Of a stretch of 64,000 bases of DNA, positions 17,741 to 25,386 are shown piece after piece. Under the pieces are notes generated by a model. It did not search any database. It had not been told where the DNA came from and saw only the letters and a program-made list of their open reading frames with translations. Source of the DNA: Bradyrhizobium sp. CB2312 (GTDB lineage: Bacteria > Pseudomonadota > Alphaproteobacteria > Rhizobiales > Xanthobacteraceae); contig NZ_CP121668.1 of NCBI RefSeq assembly GCF_029714425.1, positions 7,399,501 through 7,463,500 of the forward strand, read 5' to 3'. The stretch's first letter is position 1. Each line of letters begins with the position of its first letter. The translations under genes and the position numbers were made by a program.

Positions 17741-18565
17741 ATGCTCGCTCGCCGAGCGACTACCCGAGCTTGGACGTTGCTCAGCGTCGCCACCTGTTGC
17801 ATCGCATTGCTCGGCCTTGTGGCCATTCCGGGCCGCTCGGCGTACGCCGGCGCCGCCCTCGAGGAACGCCAATTGCCCATGAAGTTCAGCTGGGTTGCTT
17901 GCCAGCCGAATTGCCGAGGCTGGATCAGCGCAGTCGGCATCGTCACCGCCGAGACCCCAGGCGATTTCGATGCATTCGCACGCGATTATCGGCTCAAGGG
18001 CGAAACCGTCGTGCTGGATTCCGGCGGCGGCTCGGTCAACGACGCGATTGCGCTCGGACGGCGGTTCCGGGCGCTCGAAATGTTCACGACCGTCGGAGTA
18101 AGCGTGCTTACCCCCAGCGCACGTGACGAGCGCGCCCACGTGTCGCCGGAGGCCTACTGCGAATCAATGTGCGTTTTTCTGCTGCTGTCGGGCAAGTCGC
18201 GTTCCGTGCCTGAACAAGCGCATGTCCGCGTGCATCAGATCTGGATGGGCGACCGCGCCGACAATGCTCGAGCCGCGAGCTACAGCGCATATGATCTCAT
18301 GACCGTTGAGCGCGATATCGGACGTCTCGCCAAATATACCTTCGACATGGGAGGCGCGGGTGATTTGTTGTCACTGTCGCTCAACGTTCCGCCGTGGGAA
18401 GATTTACATGAACTCTCTCGGGAGGAATTGCGAGCGACTAATCTTATCACTACCGACAAAGTTGCTCGGCTGGGCAGCACCAACGCAGCGGTGGTCGAGC
18501 TGGCGCCCAAATCGCTACAGAGAATCTTCGTGAGCACGGCGGCGGCCTCTGCTGGGCAAGAGTAG
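17741..18565 (+). CDS. Periplasmic ClpP/crotonase-fold protein (COG3904-like)
   Basis: 274 residues. An N-terminal hydrophobic signal (about 12-36, ending A-Y-A) is followed by a ClpP-like segment: V-V-L-D-S-G-G-G-S-V-N-D-A-I-A-L-G-R-R-F-R corresponds to the oxyanion/G-G-S region, and the later C-E-S-M-C-V-F-L-L-L-S-G block aligns with the place of the nucleophile in ClpP-like proteins. There the usual Ser between the two Cys (C-x-S-x-C) is at the second of three positions. V-H-Q-I-W may supply the catalytic His. Predicted periplasmic proteins of this family are uncharacterised. It stands alone on the plus strand. Confidence 0.75.
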   Translation: MLARRATTRAWTLLSVATCCIALLGLVAIPGRSAYAGAALEERQLPMKFSWVACQPNCRGWISAVGIVTAETPGDFDAFARDYRLKGETVVLDSGGGSVNDAIALGRRFRALEMFTTVGVSVLTPSARDERAHVSPEAYCESMCVFLLLSGKSRSVPEQAHVRVHQIWMGDRADNARAASYSAYDLMTVERDIGRLAKYTFDMGGAGDLLSLSLNVPPWEDLHELSREELRATNLITTDKVARLGSTNAAVVELAPKSLQRIFVSTAAASAGQE

Positions 18566-18846
18566 CGAGTAGCCTCCAGAAATGTTGAGGGCTATCGCAA
18601 AGGGCACCACCTTTCCTGACATCCGCCGCCTCCGCAACGACCGAATGTCCGTCCTCATCGATGATCTCGACCAGCATCATTCGAATTGACGCGACCGCAT
18701 TCGAAGAGCTTGCGGTCAATGACGATGACGCGCCGTTTGAGGCTCCCACGATTCGGAGGCGCAAGCTATGCAGTCAATTTCGACAATCGGTCTGGATATC
18801 GCGAATTCCGATATACTACGCGATCCGGCCAAGGTAGCGAGATCTT

Positions 18847-19803
18847 ATGTCCCAAATCGATTGGCTTAGCCATCTCCTGCAACTGATCACCGTCACCGGC
18901 CAGCTCGAGGTCCGCTGCGCGTACGGTGCGCCGTGGCGTCTTACCTGGGGCCGGGCAGCGGCGAACGAGATCCCTTACCACGTCATAGTGAAGGGCCGGG
19001 CCATTTTAGAGAATCCGGAGACGAGAACGGCGCGGGAGCTGGTGAGCGGGGATATCGTGCTACTTCCTCATGGTGCGGCGCATGTGCTGCACGACGGGAG
19101 TGGGCAGACGCCAATCCGTACACACGAAAGCGTAGGCTCCGCCGGATGGATGTTGAGCGAGAACGACGGGCAGGGCGAGCAACTGGATCTGATGTGTGGG
19201 CGATTTTTCATTGCGCCACCCCATGATCGGCTGATCCGCAACTACATGCCCGCCGAACTGGTCGCGCGGGCCATGAACAGCAATGGAGAAGACGAAACCG
19301 GTCCCGCATCCAGCCAACTGGCCAGCTTGGTGAGGCTGATGCGAATGGAGTCCGCCGGTGACAGAGCGGGAGGACGCGCTATTCTCGACGCACTTTCTTC
19401 AGCCCTGTTCACCCTGGTATTGCGCTCGGCGAGCGAAGCCGAGAAAGCACCCGAAGGCCTCTTGGCCCTCGCCGGTCATCCGCGACTGGCTCCAGCCATT
19501 GCGGCGATGTTTGCCGATCCAGCGCGGTCCTGGAAACTGCCTGATCTGGCGGAGATGTGCGGCATGTCGCGCGCTACGTTCATGAGGCACTTTCAAGACA
19601 GGCTAGGTTGCTCCGCCCTCGACCTGTTGACCGATCTCCGCATGAGCCTGGCCGCCAACGAGTTGAAAAAACCTGCCATCAGCACCGAGGCTGTGGCCGA
19701 GACAGTTGGGTATCAATCCGTTTCGGCATTCCGGCGTGTATTTGCCGAGAGAATGGGGATGACACCGGGGGAGTGGCGCCGAGTGGCGCACAAGGATGAA
19801 TAG
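18847..19803 (+). CDS. AraC-family transcriptional regulator with cupin_6 sensor domain
   Basis: 318 residues. Residues about 10-200 form the AraC-binding-like cupin domain (L-E-V-R-C-x-Y-G-A-P-W, Y-H-V-I-V-x-G, D-I-V-L-L-P-H-G-x-A-H). The C-terminal 100 residues hold two helix-turn-helix motifs: L-A-E-M-C-G-M-S-R-A-T-F-M-R-H-F and A-V-A-E-T-V-G-Y-Q-S-V-S-A-F-R-R-V-F. This type usually controls neighbouring detoxification genes. Here three redox enzymes start 130 bp downstream on the same strand, so it probably regulates them, with the sensor domain binding their inducer. Confidence 0.88.
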   Translation: MSQIDWLSHLLQLITVTGQLEVRCAYGAPWRLTWGRAAANEIPYHVIVKGRAILENPETRTARELVSGDIVLLPHGAAHVLHDGSGQTPIRTHESVGSAGWMLSENDGQGEQLDLMCGRFFIAPPHDRLIRNYMPAELVARAMNSNGEDETGPASSQLASLVRLMRMESAGDRAGGRAILDALSSALFTLVLRSASEAEKAPEGLLALAGHPRLAPAIAAMFADPARSWKLPDLAEMCGMSRATFMRHFQDRLGCSALDLLTDLRMSLAANELKKPAISTEAVAETVGYQSVSAFRRVFAERMGMTPGEWRRVAHKDE

Positions 19804-19932
19804 ACCTGCGACTTGGGTCGGACGCGCGCCAGTTTGATCCTTTCGCGCATCGAATCGAGCTGATTCAGTCTCGAAGTTTCCACGACCAACCGTAAATTGG
19901 GCTCCGTCATCACTTGATGAAGGAGCCACCTA

Positions 19933-20676
19933 ATGAACTGCACCACCACAGTCGCCGCCGATCCCGCAACCAGCGCAACCACTGAGATCTTCCCGCAGGC
20001 CAAGACGAGCGGAAATACTCCCGCATCCCGACCTTCCCATTCGCTCGCCCAGCCGATGCCGACGAACGTCGTCATTGAAACCATTCTGAGCCGCAGTGCC
20101 GCCAAGTACTACGACCCTACCGCCATTCTGCGCGACGATCAGATCCGCGAGTTGGTGCGGATCGGCACGTCCGCGCCGACATCCTTCCACCTGCAGAACT
20201 GGCGGTTCATCGCCGTCCGTACGCCCGAGGCCAAGGCTCGGCTCCATCCGATTGCCTGGAAGCAGCCCGCGATCCTCGACGCTGCCGTTACCTTTATCAT
20301 CATCGGGCAACTGGCCGATGCCAGCACCGTTCCCGATCGTCTGGCGCCTGTCGTGGAAGCCGGAATCATGCCGGCGCACCTAGTGCCGGATTGGGAAATC
20401 CCTGCGCGCGGACTGTATGACGATCAGCCCCAGCGGCAGCGCGATGAGGCGGTACGCTCCGCGACCTTCGGCGCCGCGGCGATCATCTATGCGGCTCGCT
20501 CTTTGGATTTGGGTTCGACGCCGATGATCGGCTTCGACGCCGAAGCCGTGCACCGCGAGTTCGGTCTGGCCGAAGACGAAGTGCCGGTCATGCTGCTGAC
20601 CGTCGGGCCGGAGCGAGCAGGCAACTGGCCGCAGAAGCCCCGCATGCCGGTGGCTGACGTGCTCGACTTCGCATAG
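19933..20676 (+). CDS. Nitroreductase-family FMN oxidoreductase
   Basis: 247 residues. After about 40 unconserved residues the nitroreductase fold begins: I-L-S-R-S-A-A-K-Y-Y-D-P with the Arg/Ser that bind the FMN phosphate, then A-P-T-S-F-H-L-Q-N-W-R-F. G-A-A-A-I-I-Y-A-A-R-S-L-D-L-G-S-T-P-M-I-G-F is the dimer-interface/FMN part. Such enzymes reduce nitro-aromatics or quinones with NAD(P)H. A good aaggagcc site precedes the ATG; a shorter start (M-P-T-N-V-V) is possible. It is first of a three-gene cassette after the AraC regulator. Confidence 0.87.
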   Translation: MNCTTTVAADPATSATTEIFPQAKTSGNTPASRPSHSLAQPMPTNVVIETILSRSAAKYYDPTAILRDDQIRELVRIGTSAPTSFHLQNWRFIAVRTPEAKARLHPIAWKQPAILDAAVTFIIIGQLADASTVPDRLAPVVEAGIMPAHLVPDWEIPARGLYDDQPQRQRDEAVRSATFGAAAIIYAARSLDLGSTPMIGFDAEAVHREFGLAEDEVPVMLLTVGPERAGNWPQKPRMPVADVLDFA

Positions 20677-20710
20677 TTCCAAATCAACTCGAGAACCTAT
20701 GGAGACTACG

Positions 20711-21256
20711 ATGGCAAGGACTGTTGCCCTGAAGCAAGAACAGGTGCCGGTTGAATCGAAATCGACCCTTGATGCGTTCACCAAGAACATCGGGTTCACC
20801 CCAAATATGATGGCGGCCTTCGCGCAGAGCCCAATCGCATTCAACTCCTGGGCCACTCTGCTCGGCTCCCTGAGCAAAGCGCTCGACGTGAAGACACGCG
20901 ACAGTATCGGACTCGCGGTCTCCGAGGTGAATGGTTGCAACTATTGCCTGACGGTTCACAGCTTCACAGCCGAACGCATGGCGAAGCTATCGGCCGATGA
21001 CATCATTCTTGCCCGAAAGGGCCATGCCAACGACCCGAAGCGGGACGCCGCCGTCCAGTTCGCACGCAAAGTCATCGGGACGCGCGGGCACGTCAGCGAT
21101 GCCGATCTGAAAGCGGTCCGCGAGGTCGGCTACACCGATGCGAACATCATCGAGATCGTAGCATTGGTGGCCATGTACTCGCTGACGAACTTCTTCAACA
21201 ACGTTTTCGATCACGAGAAGGACTTTCCGGCCGTCGCCCCGGCCGGCTCGATCTGA
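20711..21256 (+). CDS. AhpD-like / carboxymuconolactone-decarboxylase-family peroxidase-related protein
   Basis: 181 residues from the ATG at 20711; the ATG twelve bases earlier overlaps the ggaga site that serves this start. The active-site signature E72-x3-C76-N-Y-C79-x3-H83 is intact, the redox CxxC and proton relay of AhpD-type enzymes. It belongs to the 'peroxidase-related' branch (N-I-G-F-T-P-N-M near the N-terminus, F-N-N-V-F-D near the end). Likely reduces peroxides or other electrophiles. Middle gene of the cassette. Confidence 0.88.
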   Translation: MARTVALKQEQVPVESKSTLDAFTKNIGFTPNMMAAFAQSPIAFNSWATLLGSLSKALDVKTRDSIGLAVSEVNGCNYCLTVHSFTAERMAKLSADDIILARKGHANDPKRDAAVQFARKVIGTRGHVSDADLKAVREVGYTDANIIEIVALVAMYSLTNFFNNVFDHEKDFPAVAPAGSI

Positions 21257-21300
21257 ACTTGGTCGCGTCGCAATCTCACGAAGCAATTGGAATCGATCGC

Positions 21301-21948
21301 ATGAACATCCTCCATATTGATTGCAGTCCGCGTCAGGATTCGCATAGCCGCCAGCTTTCGGCGGCGATCGTCGAAGAGCTTCTCGAGGTTGCGCCCGGGG
21401 CGAGCATCACTCGGCGTGATTTGGGGACTGAACCCTTGCCTCACGCCGTGGCGGATTACGCGGTCACGCTGTCTTCGCTGGCCACGTTGGCGGCTCCGCT
21501 GAAGGGTGCTCTGGACGTTTCCGAAGCGCTTATTCAGGAAGTCGAGGCGGCCGATGTGATCGTCATGGGAACGCCGATGCACAACTTCACCATTCCCTCG
21601 GTCCTCAAGGCCTGGATCGATCAAATTCTGCGCGTCGGTCGCACGATGAAGTCGACGCCGTCCGGAAAGGTGGGAATGCTCCGGGATCGTCCGGTTTTCA
21701 TCGGCGTCGCTTCCGGTGCCGTCTTTTCTGGCGAGCGAGCCAATCAGCCGGATTTCCTCACGCCGTACCTGACGCTGGCGCTGAACTCCATTGGGCTGAA
21801 AACCCTGCAATTCCTCCCGGTACAGGCCACTGCGTTTCTTGACGGGGACAAGGCCACCTCAGCGAGGGACAACGCTCTTGCCGCCATCGACCTTACGCTC
21901 ATGGGAGAGCTTCGAGGCGTCCTCGAGCGGCCTGCAGTGCTCTCGTGA
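21301..21948 (+). CDS. azoR: FMN-dependent NADH-azoreductase / quinone reductase
   Basis: 215 residues from the ATG at 21301. Flavodoxin-like fold: the FMN-phosphate loop S-P-R-x-x-S-H-S-R near the N-terminus, then M-G-T-P-M-H-N-F-T-I-P-S-V-L-K-A-W-I-D, characteristic of AzoR. Known members reduce quinones by two electrons and cleave azo bonds using NADH. Beside a nitroreductase and an AhpD-like protein under an AraC regulator, quinone or electrophile detoxification is the likely job. Cytoplasmic. Confidence 0.9.
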   Translation: MNILHIDCSPRQDSHSRQLSAAIVEELLEVAPGASITRRDLGTEPLPHAVADYAVTLSSLATLAAPLKGALDVSEALIQEVEAADVIVMGTPMHNFTIPSVLKAWIDQILRVGRTMKSTPSGKVGMLRDRPVFIGVASGAVFSGERANQPDFLTPYLTLALNSIGLKTLQFLPVQATAFLDGDKATSARDNALAAIDLTLMGELRGVLERPAVLS

Positions 21949-22060
21949 TGCCCTCCTGCTCTGGGGACGGTCGCACCAGCAGCATTCAAGAGCGCGCCTC
22001 TTGGTACGCTCGCATCATAACCCGCCGGCCTCCGCCGGACTATGAACACGAGGTCTTTCG

Positions 22061-22579
22061 ATGATTTTACCTGCCGGTACGCTTCCCCAGGTCGGCGACA
22101 GGATCACCGACAAATCAGCACCGCCCGATGACAGCGCCGTACGCAAATGGCTCGGACCAGATGCGTTCGCGCATTGGGCTGAGCTGCGGAACTGGATCGA
22201 CGAATTCTACCCTGGAATTTTCGCGCCGGACTGGCTCTACGGTGGCAAGAACCGCGGTTGGTCTCTGCGCTACAAGAAAACCAAGGCGTTCTGCACCTTG
22301 GCGCCGGAATACCGAAGGTTTTCGGCTGTGGTGGTGATGGGTGGCGCGGAACGAGAGAAGTTTGAGGAGCGGCGCTATGTCTGGCGGCCGCAATTGGTCA
22401 AGCTCTACGATGAAGCCAAAACATACATCGACGGGAAATGGCTGACGGTTGCTATCTCATCGGCAGATGATCTGCATGATGTGACGAAGCTTCTGACTAT
22501 GAAGCGCCCGCCAGATGTATCGTCGGCATCACACAGCAATTCAACATCACGGTCGTCGCGGAAGGCGTCGAACCGATAG
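22061..22579 (+). CDS. DUF3788-type protein with altered C-terminus
   Basis: 172 residues. Residues about 20-150 match DUF3788 (W-L-Y-G-G-K-N-R-G-W-S-L-R-Y, F-C-T-L-A-P-E-Y, L-L-T-M-K-R-P-P near the domain end). No function is established for the family. After the R-P-P at about 22512 the reading frame runs into unrelated DNA (an EAL scrap and the 3' end of a minus-strand gene), so the last ~20 residues are an accidental Ser-rich tail. The domain itself seems complete. Confidence 0.7.
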   Translation: MILPAGTLPQVGDRITDKSAPPDDSAVRKWLGPDAFAHWAELRNWIDEFYPGIFAPDWLYGGKNRGWSLRYKKTKAFCTLAPEYRRFSAVVVMGGAEREKFEERRYVWRPQLVKLYDEAKTYIDGKWLTVAISSADDLHDVTKLLTMKRPPDVSSASHSNSTSRSSRKASNR

Positions 22580-22895
22580 CTAACTGCGTGAAAGATCTAA
22601 AAGACTTGATCAGCTTCTTCTTGCCGTCAATCGATGTCCCGACCGAGGTAACATCTGCAACGAAGACGGCGGAACGGTCGATCTTGTCGAAGATGGTACG
22701 GGCGAGATCGGGGCTGCCCGAGACACCTTGCCGATCATGGTCCAGGTGAATGCCTTCGCACGTCTCGGCGGCCGTGGGCTCCTCAACATCGCGCGCCTGC
22801 TTTAGCTCCTCAATGACGAGCTTTAGCGCGTCGCGCACGAAGTGGCGGCCAATCCTACCCGGCGTATCGGACTGCCAAGACCAGAAGATTTTCAT
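22497..22895 (-). pseudogene. Truncated hypothetical gene, alpha/beta nucleotide-binding-like
   Basis: The N-terminal ~98 residues look like a conserved protein: M-K-I-F-W-S-W-Q-S-D-T-P-G opening, H-L-D-x-D-R-Q-G-V-S-G-S-P-D-L-A and S-A-V-F-V-A-D-V-T, an alpha/beta pattern. I recall relatives of this N-terminus in defence-type loci but cannot name the family. Homology stops after D-G-K-K-K-L-I at about 22600; the rest of the frame is unrelated DNA shared with the EAL scrap and the DUF3788 tail. Hence a 3'-truncated gene. Confidence 0.55.
22519..22575 (+). pseudogene. Scrap of an EAL-domain gene
   Basis: Nineteen codons read I-V-G-I-T-Q-Q-F-N-I-T-V-V-A-E-G-V-E-P, the late core motif of EAL c-di-GMP phosphodiesterase domains (x-V-V-A-E-G-V-E). 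No more of the domain survives on either side. It lies exactly where the DUF3788 gene and the truncated minus-strand gene lose similarity, marking a rearrangement joint. Confidence 0.55.
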
Positions 22896-23216
22896 TTGGC
22901 AGCTCTCTTAGCCCATTTGGAGCTGAAATTTGGGCTGAATTTACACACTCTCTGACACACTCACCTGCAGCGCTGAGTTTCATGGCGTAATATCAGATAG
23001 TTACCTTAGCCATACGGGACACAGGGCGCTCTCATTAATCGCCTAGTCGGACGAGGGCTATGGCGCGGGGGATAGCACGCCAACACAATTGTAAGCACGC
23101 CGCGCTGTCTTTTTCTACGATTTGCCTGCTGGGGCCGTTTCAAGCGTGGCTGGTGATTGGCATCATCGGCCGTCGCCAGACGAGCAAAATGCTCGATCCG
23201 ATTCCTATAGCTCCCG
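22896..23216. other. Intergenic, no gene recognised
   Basis: About 320 bp upstream of the excisionase-like ORF. Only short open frames; relatively AT-rich at 22905-23000, which may hold promoters for the leftward and rightward genes. Confidence 0.4.
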
Positions 23217-23459
23217 TTGACCCTTTGCGATGGTACGTTCTGCCATAATTCCAGCAGGTTCTTGGCCGCGTCGTATGCCAGCCGCAATCGCAGCCGGGTA
23301 TTGCGGCGAACAACTGTAGAGGCCTTTCTCAAACGAGTCGGTAAGGAGTATCCTCGACCACGTGTGAAAGAAGGGAGGCGTCAGCTGTGGTTGAGAGACG
23401 ATCTGGACCGAGCTATCGCCCCGGACATAGTGCCGGGCGACCTCGCCGAGGATTTGTGA
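23217..23459 (+). CDS. Excisionase/AlpA-like small DNA-binding protein
   Basis: Up to 80 residues. The last ~45 residues carry the recognisable part: V-E-A-F-L-K-R-V-G-K-E-Y-P-R-P-R-V-K-E-G-R-R followed by L-W-L-R-D-D-L-D-R-A-I, a winged-helix pattern as in AlpA and phage excisionases. The first ~30 residues are unconvincing, so the real start may be further downstream or the 5' end may be damaged. Its TGA (23457-23459) overlaps the GTG start (23456) of the integrase gene, the tight coupling typical of xis-int pairs. Confidence 0.5.
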   Translation: MTLCDGTFCHNSSRFLAASYASRNRSRVLRRTTVEAFLKRVGKEYPRPRVKEGRRQLWLRDDLDRAIAPDIVPGDLAEDL

Positions 23460-24774
23460 CGTTGGAGCGGCCGCTTCCACGCTTTGTGGAGGTGCGTCGG
23501 CTTGCCCGCGGTTCGGTCGCATTCTATTTCCGGACCGCAAACTCGGCTGCGAGATGGCAAATGAGCCACTTGGGACGAGCTACGAAACTGCATGCGGCGA
23601 CGACGGAAAAGGCGGACGCGCCGCCACACTCAATGCCTTGTTCGATGAATGGAACAACTAGCGCAGAGGCCAGCCGGGTGAGCAGGGAAAGATCGCGCGC
23701 TATGGCACGATCGATTGGCTGTTCCGACAATACAAGACGGAGAAGGCGTATACTGAGAAGGTCTCAGCTCGGTCGCGCCCCGACTACGAACGGATCATGC
23801 AAATGATCTGCGACACCGTCGGTAAGAGCGGACGGCGGATCGGCGAACGGCAGATCATGGAAGTTACGCCACGAGCCGCCGATAAGATCTACGACAAAAT
23901 CATCAACGGCCCGAACGGCATCAGACTGCGGCAGGGAGAAAAGGTGGTTGGGCTCTGCCGAAAGGTATGGCGGATCATGCGTCGGCTACACCCGGAGCTG
24001 TTCGATAAGAAGCACCCGAACCCATGGGACGATTTCACCCTCAAGAGCCGCACCAAGACCAAGAAGCACGCGGTCACTCGAGAAGAGGTCTATAAATTTG
24101 CATGGGGCTGCATCAAAGAAGGGCGGCCTGAACCAGCGGCCGTCGCGGTGATCTGCTTTGAATGGCTACAACGACCGGAGAACGTGGTGGCCAGGTTTTT
24201 GACTTGGCCCGACTATCGCAGCAAGAACTGGCCACACGCCGTGCGCATCGAGCACCACAAGAACAAGGCGTTGGTCTGGCATCCGCTCGAAGAGACTCTC
24301 GACGGAGAGACCATCAAGTTTTACGCCGAAGCGGAGGACGTCTTGAGCCATCTGCCCAAGCTCGGCGTCCCGATGATCATGCGTCGGATCCAAAAGGGTG
24401 AACGCAAGGGCGATGCCAAGGTGTGGTCCTACCCTGGCATGGAAAAAGTGGTGCAGCAGATGCGCAAGAAGATCGACGGCGTGTCAAAGCTGTTCACGCT
24501 TGATGCCTGTCGACACGGCGGCATGACCGAACTCGAGGAAGCCGAACTGACGGACGGCCAGGGTCGTGCACTCTCGGGCCACAAGACCGCACAGGCCTAT
24601 CGCGGCTATGCTAAGGAAACGATGATGCGAGCGTTGGCTGCGACCCGTAAGCGGCATGCACATCTCTCGGCGCAGAAGGAGCTCGATCAGCAGAATGCTG
24701 ATGGAGCAGCATCACCGCGAGACGAAATGCAGACCTCCCCAACTTCGAAGACTAGCGTCCGATCCCAAGGATAG
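23456..24774 (+). pseudogene. int: Island tyrosine recombinase (integrase), disrupted N-terminus
   Basis: Translation from the GTG at 23456 gives F-V-E-V-R-R-L-A-R-G-S-V-A-F-Y-F-R. A deletion at about 23533 then shifts frame. The next frame reads K-L-G-C ... N-E-P-L-G-T-S-Y-E-T-A-C-G-D-D-G-K-G-G and meets a TAG at 23659-23661, after which the same frame continues unbroken to 24774. The catalytic part is intact: Q-R-P-E-N-V (box I Arg), D-A-C-R-H-G-G, S-G-H-K ... A-Y-x-G-Y. An ATG at 23797 could express a 325-residue catalytic fragment without the arm-binding N-terminus. It points toward the tRNA-Gln 300 bp downstream, its likely integration target. Confidence 0.8.
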
Positions 24775-24971
24775 ACTTGGCGCTTCGTTGAACGCTGCAA
24801 AAGGCGGCGGGCTTCTGCAACTGTCGATCCCGCACGCGACGTCAACGGCAGCGGTCGGAAGCTTGCAACGCGTAGACAGCGTTCATCCGCTCAATTCGTA
24901 TTTTGATAAGTTGAGCGGCGTTCAACCCCCGACGACTTCGCATCGGTCGTCGACCAAAAACGAAACCAGCA

Positions 24972-25024
24972 CAGAATTTCCAAATGCGAGGCAAACGGAA
25001 TTTCCAAATGCGCTGGAAATTCTG
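24972..25024. repeat. Clustered direct and inverted repeats beside the tRNA-Gln
   Basis: gaatttccaaatgcg occurs at 24974-24988 and again at 24998-25012. An 11-bp inverted copy, cagaatttcca (24972-24982) against tggaaattctg (25014-25024), brackets them. They lie between the integrase gene and the 3' end of tRNA-Gln, where arm-type or regulatory sites for integrase/excisionase are expected. Confidence 0.6.
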
Positions 25025-25068
25025 CTTTGAGCAGGACCGTTTTCATAACAAGATCAGCGCGTTGGCTT

Positions 25069-25143
25069 TGGCTGGGGCGGGAGGGATCGAACCTCCGAAT
25101 GGCGGAATCAAAATCCGCTGCCTTACCGCTTGGCTACGCCCCA
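25069..25143 (-). tRNA. tRNA-Gln (anticodon TTG)
   Basis: The minus strand folds into a full cloverleaf: acceptor tggggcg pairing with cgcccca, D-arm with agcggtaaggc, anticodon stem-loop cggattttgattccg with TTG, T-arm ggaggttcgatccctcc, then discriminator G and an encoded CCA (25069-25071). The 3' end faces the accessory region, as expected for a gene used as an integration site; the gene itself is complete. Confidence 0.95.
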
Positions 25144-25386
25144 ACTGGCGACCGGAACTGGTGGAAGCGCGGGCTACCGCAGATTCCCTTCGGTCGCAGC
25201 CGGTCTATAGGGAGCGGCGCGGCATTTCAACCGCCTGGAGGGGCAAAATACCACCGGGCCGGGGGCGGCCGCGCCCCACTCTATTATAGGACCGGGCGGC
25301 GCCCGTTCCGCCCCCGCCTGCCGCCCATTGAGACCTCCGCCGTTTCATGGGAATACGGCGCCAATGATGTCCACGGGGAGTGAGCC

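Larger units (their letters stand above)
1..25068. mobile_element. Probable genomic island (left end outside window) abutting tRNA-Gln
   Basis: Supporting signs are an xis-int pair next to the 3' end of tRNA-Gln, abundant gene fragments, lower GC in places, and accessory resistance or metabolism cassettes. Core housekeeping genes begin directly on the other side of the tRNA. No duplicate of the tRNA 3' end was found inside the window, so the left attachment site would lie beyond position 1. The extent and single origin of the island are inference. Confidence 0.5.

Noticed and set aside
23797..24774. Integrase as an intact 325-residue gene
   Set aside because: The upstream frame clearly encodes the missing N-terminus with a frameshift and an amber codon, so the short frame is a truncation.
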